NCBI GenBank assembly: GCA_934667795.1
Contig: CAKUMP010000174.1
Span: 1 to 5,359 of the forward strand
Direction of reading: 5' to 3'
DNA from: an uncultured Chthoniobacterales bacterium
GTDB lineage: Bacteria > Verrucomicrobiota > Verrucomicrobiia > Chthoniobacterales > CAKUMP01
Length of the DNA stretch: 5,359 bases
A program made the position numbers and the translations under genes. This document shows positions 4,482 to 5,359 of the stretch, in pieces. The stretch's first letter is position 1; every line of letters starts with the position of its first letter. The notes beneath the pieces were generated by a model. The model saw nothing but the letters and a program-made list of their open reading frames with translations, was not told where the DNA came from and made no database searches.

Positions 4482-5359
4482 TGAAATGGCATTTTAAAAT
4501 ATGTCTATTATTATTTGTATTCAGTGAAAGCTTGATTTCGAATGAAAAGAGAGAAGATATTCCTGTAGATATTATTTCTGGATTAAATAAATTAGAAGAA
4601 ATTCAGAATATTTGGGAAAAAGTTTATATTCATGTGATTTTCACAAAGAAAAAATATGAAAACAGAGATGTTCAGCTAAAATATTTTTCAAAAATTCCTA
4701 ATTATTCATTAGAAGATATTTCAAAAAGACCAAGTGGAATTGAGGAAGGGAATATATATATTGATTTAAAGAAATTTGGAAATCGTATAAGAATACGCCA
4801 TATTTCCGATAGAAATGCAAAAAATGGATCAAAAACAGAAAGGAATACTCTTGTTGTTTTTGATGGAGATATGACAAGGATTCTGGAATATCCGGAGGAA
4901 GAATCAATTGATACAGCTCTTATATCAAAAAAAACGCCTTCGGTCGATATTCAACTGAAAGATCATAAGGAATTATTATCTGATGAAGACCCTTTAGCAT
5001 TTCTTCGTGAAATTTTAGGTTTAGGGTTCCGTGAACCTCCAATAAAATTTTCAGAACTTCTTAGTATATTGATTGACACAAATTATGTTTTGGATTTTCA
5101 AAAAATACATTCAGATTATGTAGTTAGTTTTAAAGAAAGAAATACAACAGATGAAATTCATTTTCATTCATCAGTAGATTTTTTACCCACAGCGAGGATT
5201 AACGGAATGAATGAACGCGGCATTGAGGGAGAACAATGGGTGGAGTATCAACATGTTTCAAACAACTCTATTGAAACATGGTTTCCTAAAGAAATGGGTA
5301 TGAAAACTTACCATACTAATAAATTTGAAAAAGAGTTAATGTTGGAACATTCAATAAAA
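4481..5359 (+). CDS. Exported protein with LolA-like appearance, 3'-partial (at least 293 aa)
   Basis: ATG 4481 overlaps the preceding TAA by 1 nt and has GGAGG 9 nt upstream. The frame stays open for 293 codons to the right edge, so the C-terminus is missing. Residues 1-20 look like a signal peptide (K2, K6, core ICLLLFVF, possible cleavage after S20). The rest is hydrophilic with alternating strand patterns and no further membrane helix. Landmarks: IWEKVYIHVIFTKKKYEN (44-61), IYIDLKKFGNRIRIRH (92-107), TLVVFDGDMTRILEYPEE (123-140), DPLAFLREILGLGFREPP (170-187), VDFLPTARINGM (232-243) and IETWFPKEMG (264-273). The order (basic strand, FDG turn, DP.AFL helix, then strands ending in a W.P motif) resembles LolA/LolB-like outer-membrane lipoprotein-sorting or sensor-type beta-sheet proteins, but this is pattern reading only. 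Strongly A/T-biased codons. Probably co-expressed with the cysteine-rich and RHS-like proteins. Function unknown. Confidence 0.8.
   Translation, partial: MKWHFKICLLLFVFSESLISNEKREDIPVDIISGLNKLEEIQNIWEKVYIHVIFTKKKYENRDVQLKYFSKIPNYSLEDISKRPSGIEEGNIYIDLKKFGNRIRIRHISDRNAKNGSKTERNTLVVFDGDMTRILEYPEEESIDTALISKKTPSVDIQLKDHKELLSDEDPLAFLREILGLGFREPPIKFSELLSILIDTNYVLDFQKIHSDYVVSFKERNTTDEIHFHSSVDFLPTARINGMNERGIEGEQWVEYQHVSNNSIETWFPKEMGMKTYHTNKFEKELMLEHSIK

Larger units (their letters stand above)
3920..5359. other. A/T-rich segment with sharp left boundary inside the RHS-like gene
   Basis: Hand counts per 60 nt give about 60% G+C at 3121-3180 and 52% at 3841-3900. They then fall to 35% at 3901-3960, 33% at 3961-4020, 30% at 4021-4080, 27% at 4501-4560 and 22% at 4681-4740. 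Codon choice changes with it: G/C-ending codons dominate before, A/T-ending codons after. The right boundary is outside the window. No integrase, transposase or direct repeat marks the left boundary. The change fits a recombined or imported block covering the end of the RHS-like gene and the two genes after it. Confidence 0.75.

Overview
The window carries two gene groups on the + strand, separated by a 378-nt intergenic region. No rRNA, tRNA, CRISPR array, transposase or integrase was seen. The genes suggest a Gram-negative bacterium: an O-antigen ligase-type membrane protein, a membrane-anchored rhodanese, a DoxX/MauE-type membrane protein, and several proteins with signal peptides. The N-terminal part of the RHS-like protein and the palindromic CACGAAA-type repeat remind me of environmental PVC-group genomes (Kiritimatiellota, Lentisphaerota, Verrucomicrobiota). 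That placement is recalled pattern similarity, not a search result.

Region 1 (1-2366, roughly half G+C, tightly packed): the C-terminal part of an O-antigen ligase-like polytopic protein with an unusual soluble C-terminal domain, a rhodanese with one N-terminal membrane anchor, and a four-helix DoxX/MauE-like protein with a CGC motif. The genes are spaced by 1 nt and then overlap by 4 nt, so they are almost certainly co-transcribed and translationally coupled. The first gene points to envelope polysaccharide assembly. The other two point to sulfur or thiol-disulfide chemistry at the membrane.

Region 2 (2367-2744, non-coding): a long imperfect inverted repeat with 29-nt arms built from CACGAAA-type units, then an A/T-tract promoter-like segment leading into a small gene.

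Region 3 (2745-5359): four consecutive genes whose products all look exported. They are a 58-aa acidic peptide, a 380-aa RHS/YD-like protein, a 113-aa protein with nine cysteines, and a protein of at least 293 aa that runs off the window and has a LolA-like look. The last three are separated by 1 nt and then overlap by 1 nt. Base composition falls from about 50-60% G+C to about 22-35% near position 3920, inside the RHS-like gene, and stays low to the window end. This suggests an acquired or recombined cassette joined to a resident RHS-like gene. The function of the cassette is unknown; a secreted or surface multi-protein module is the most that can be inferred.
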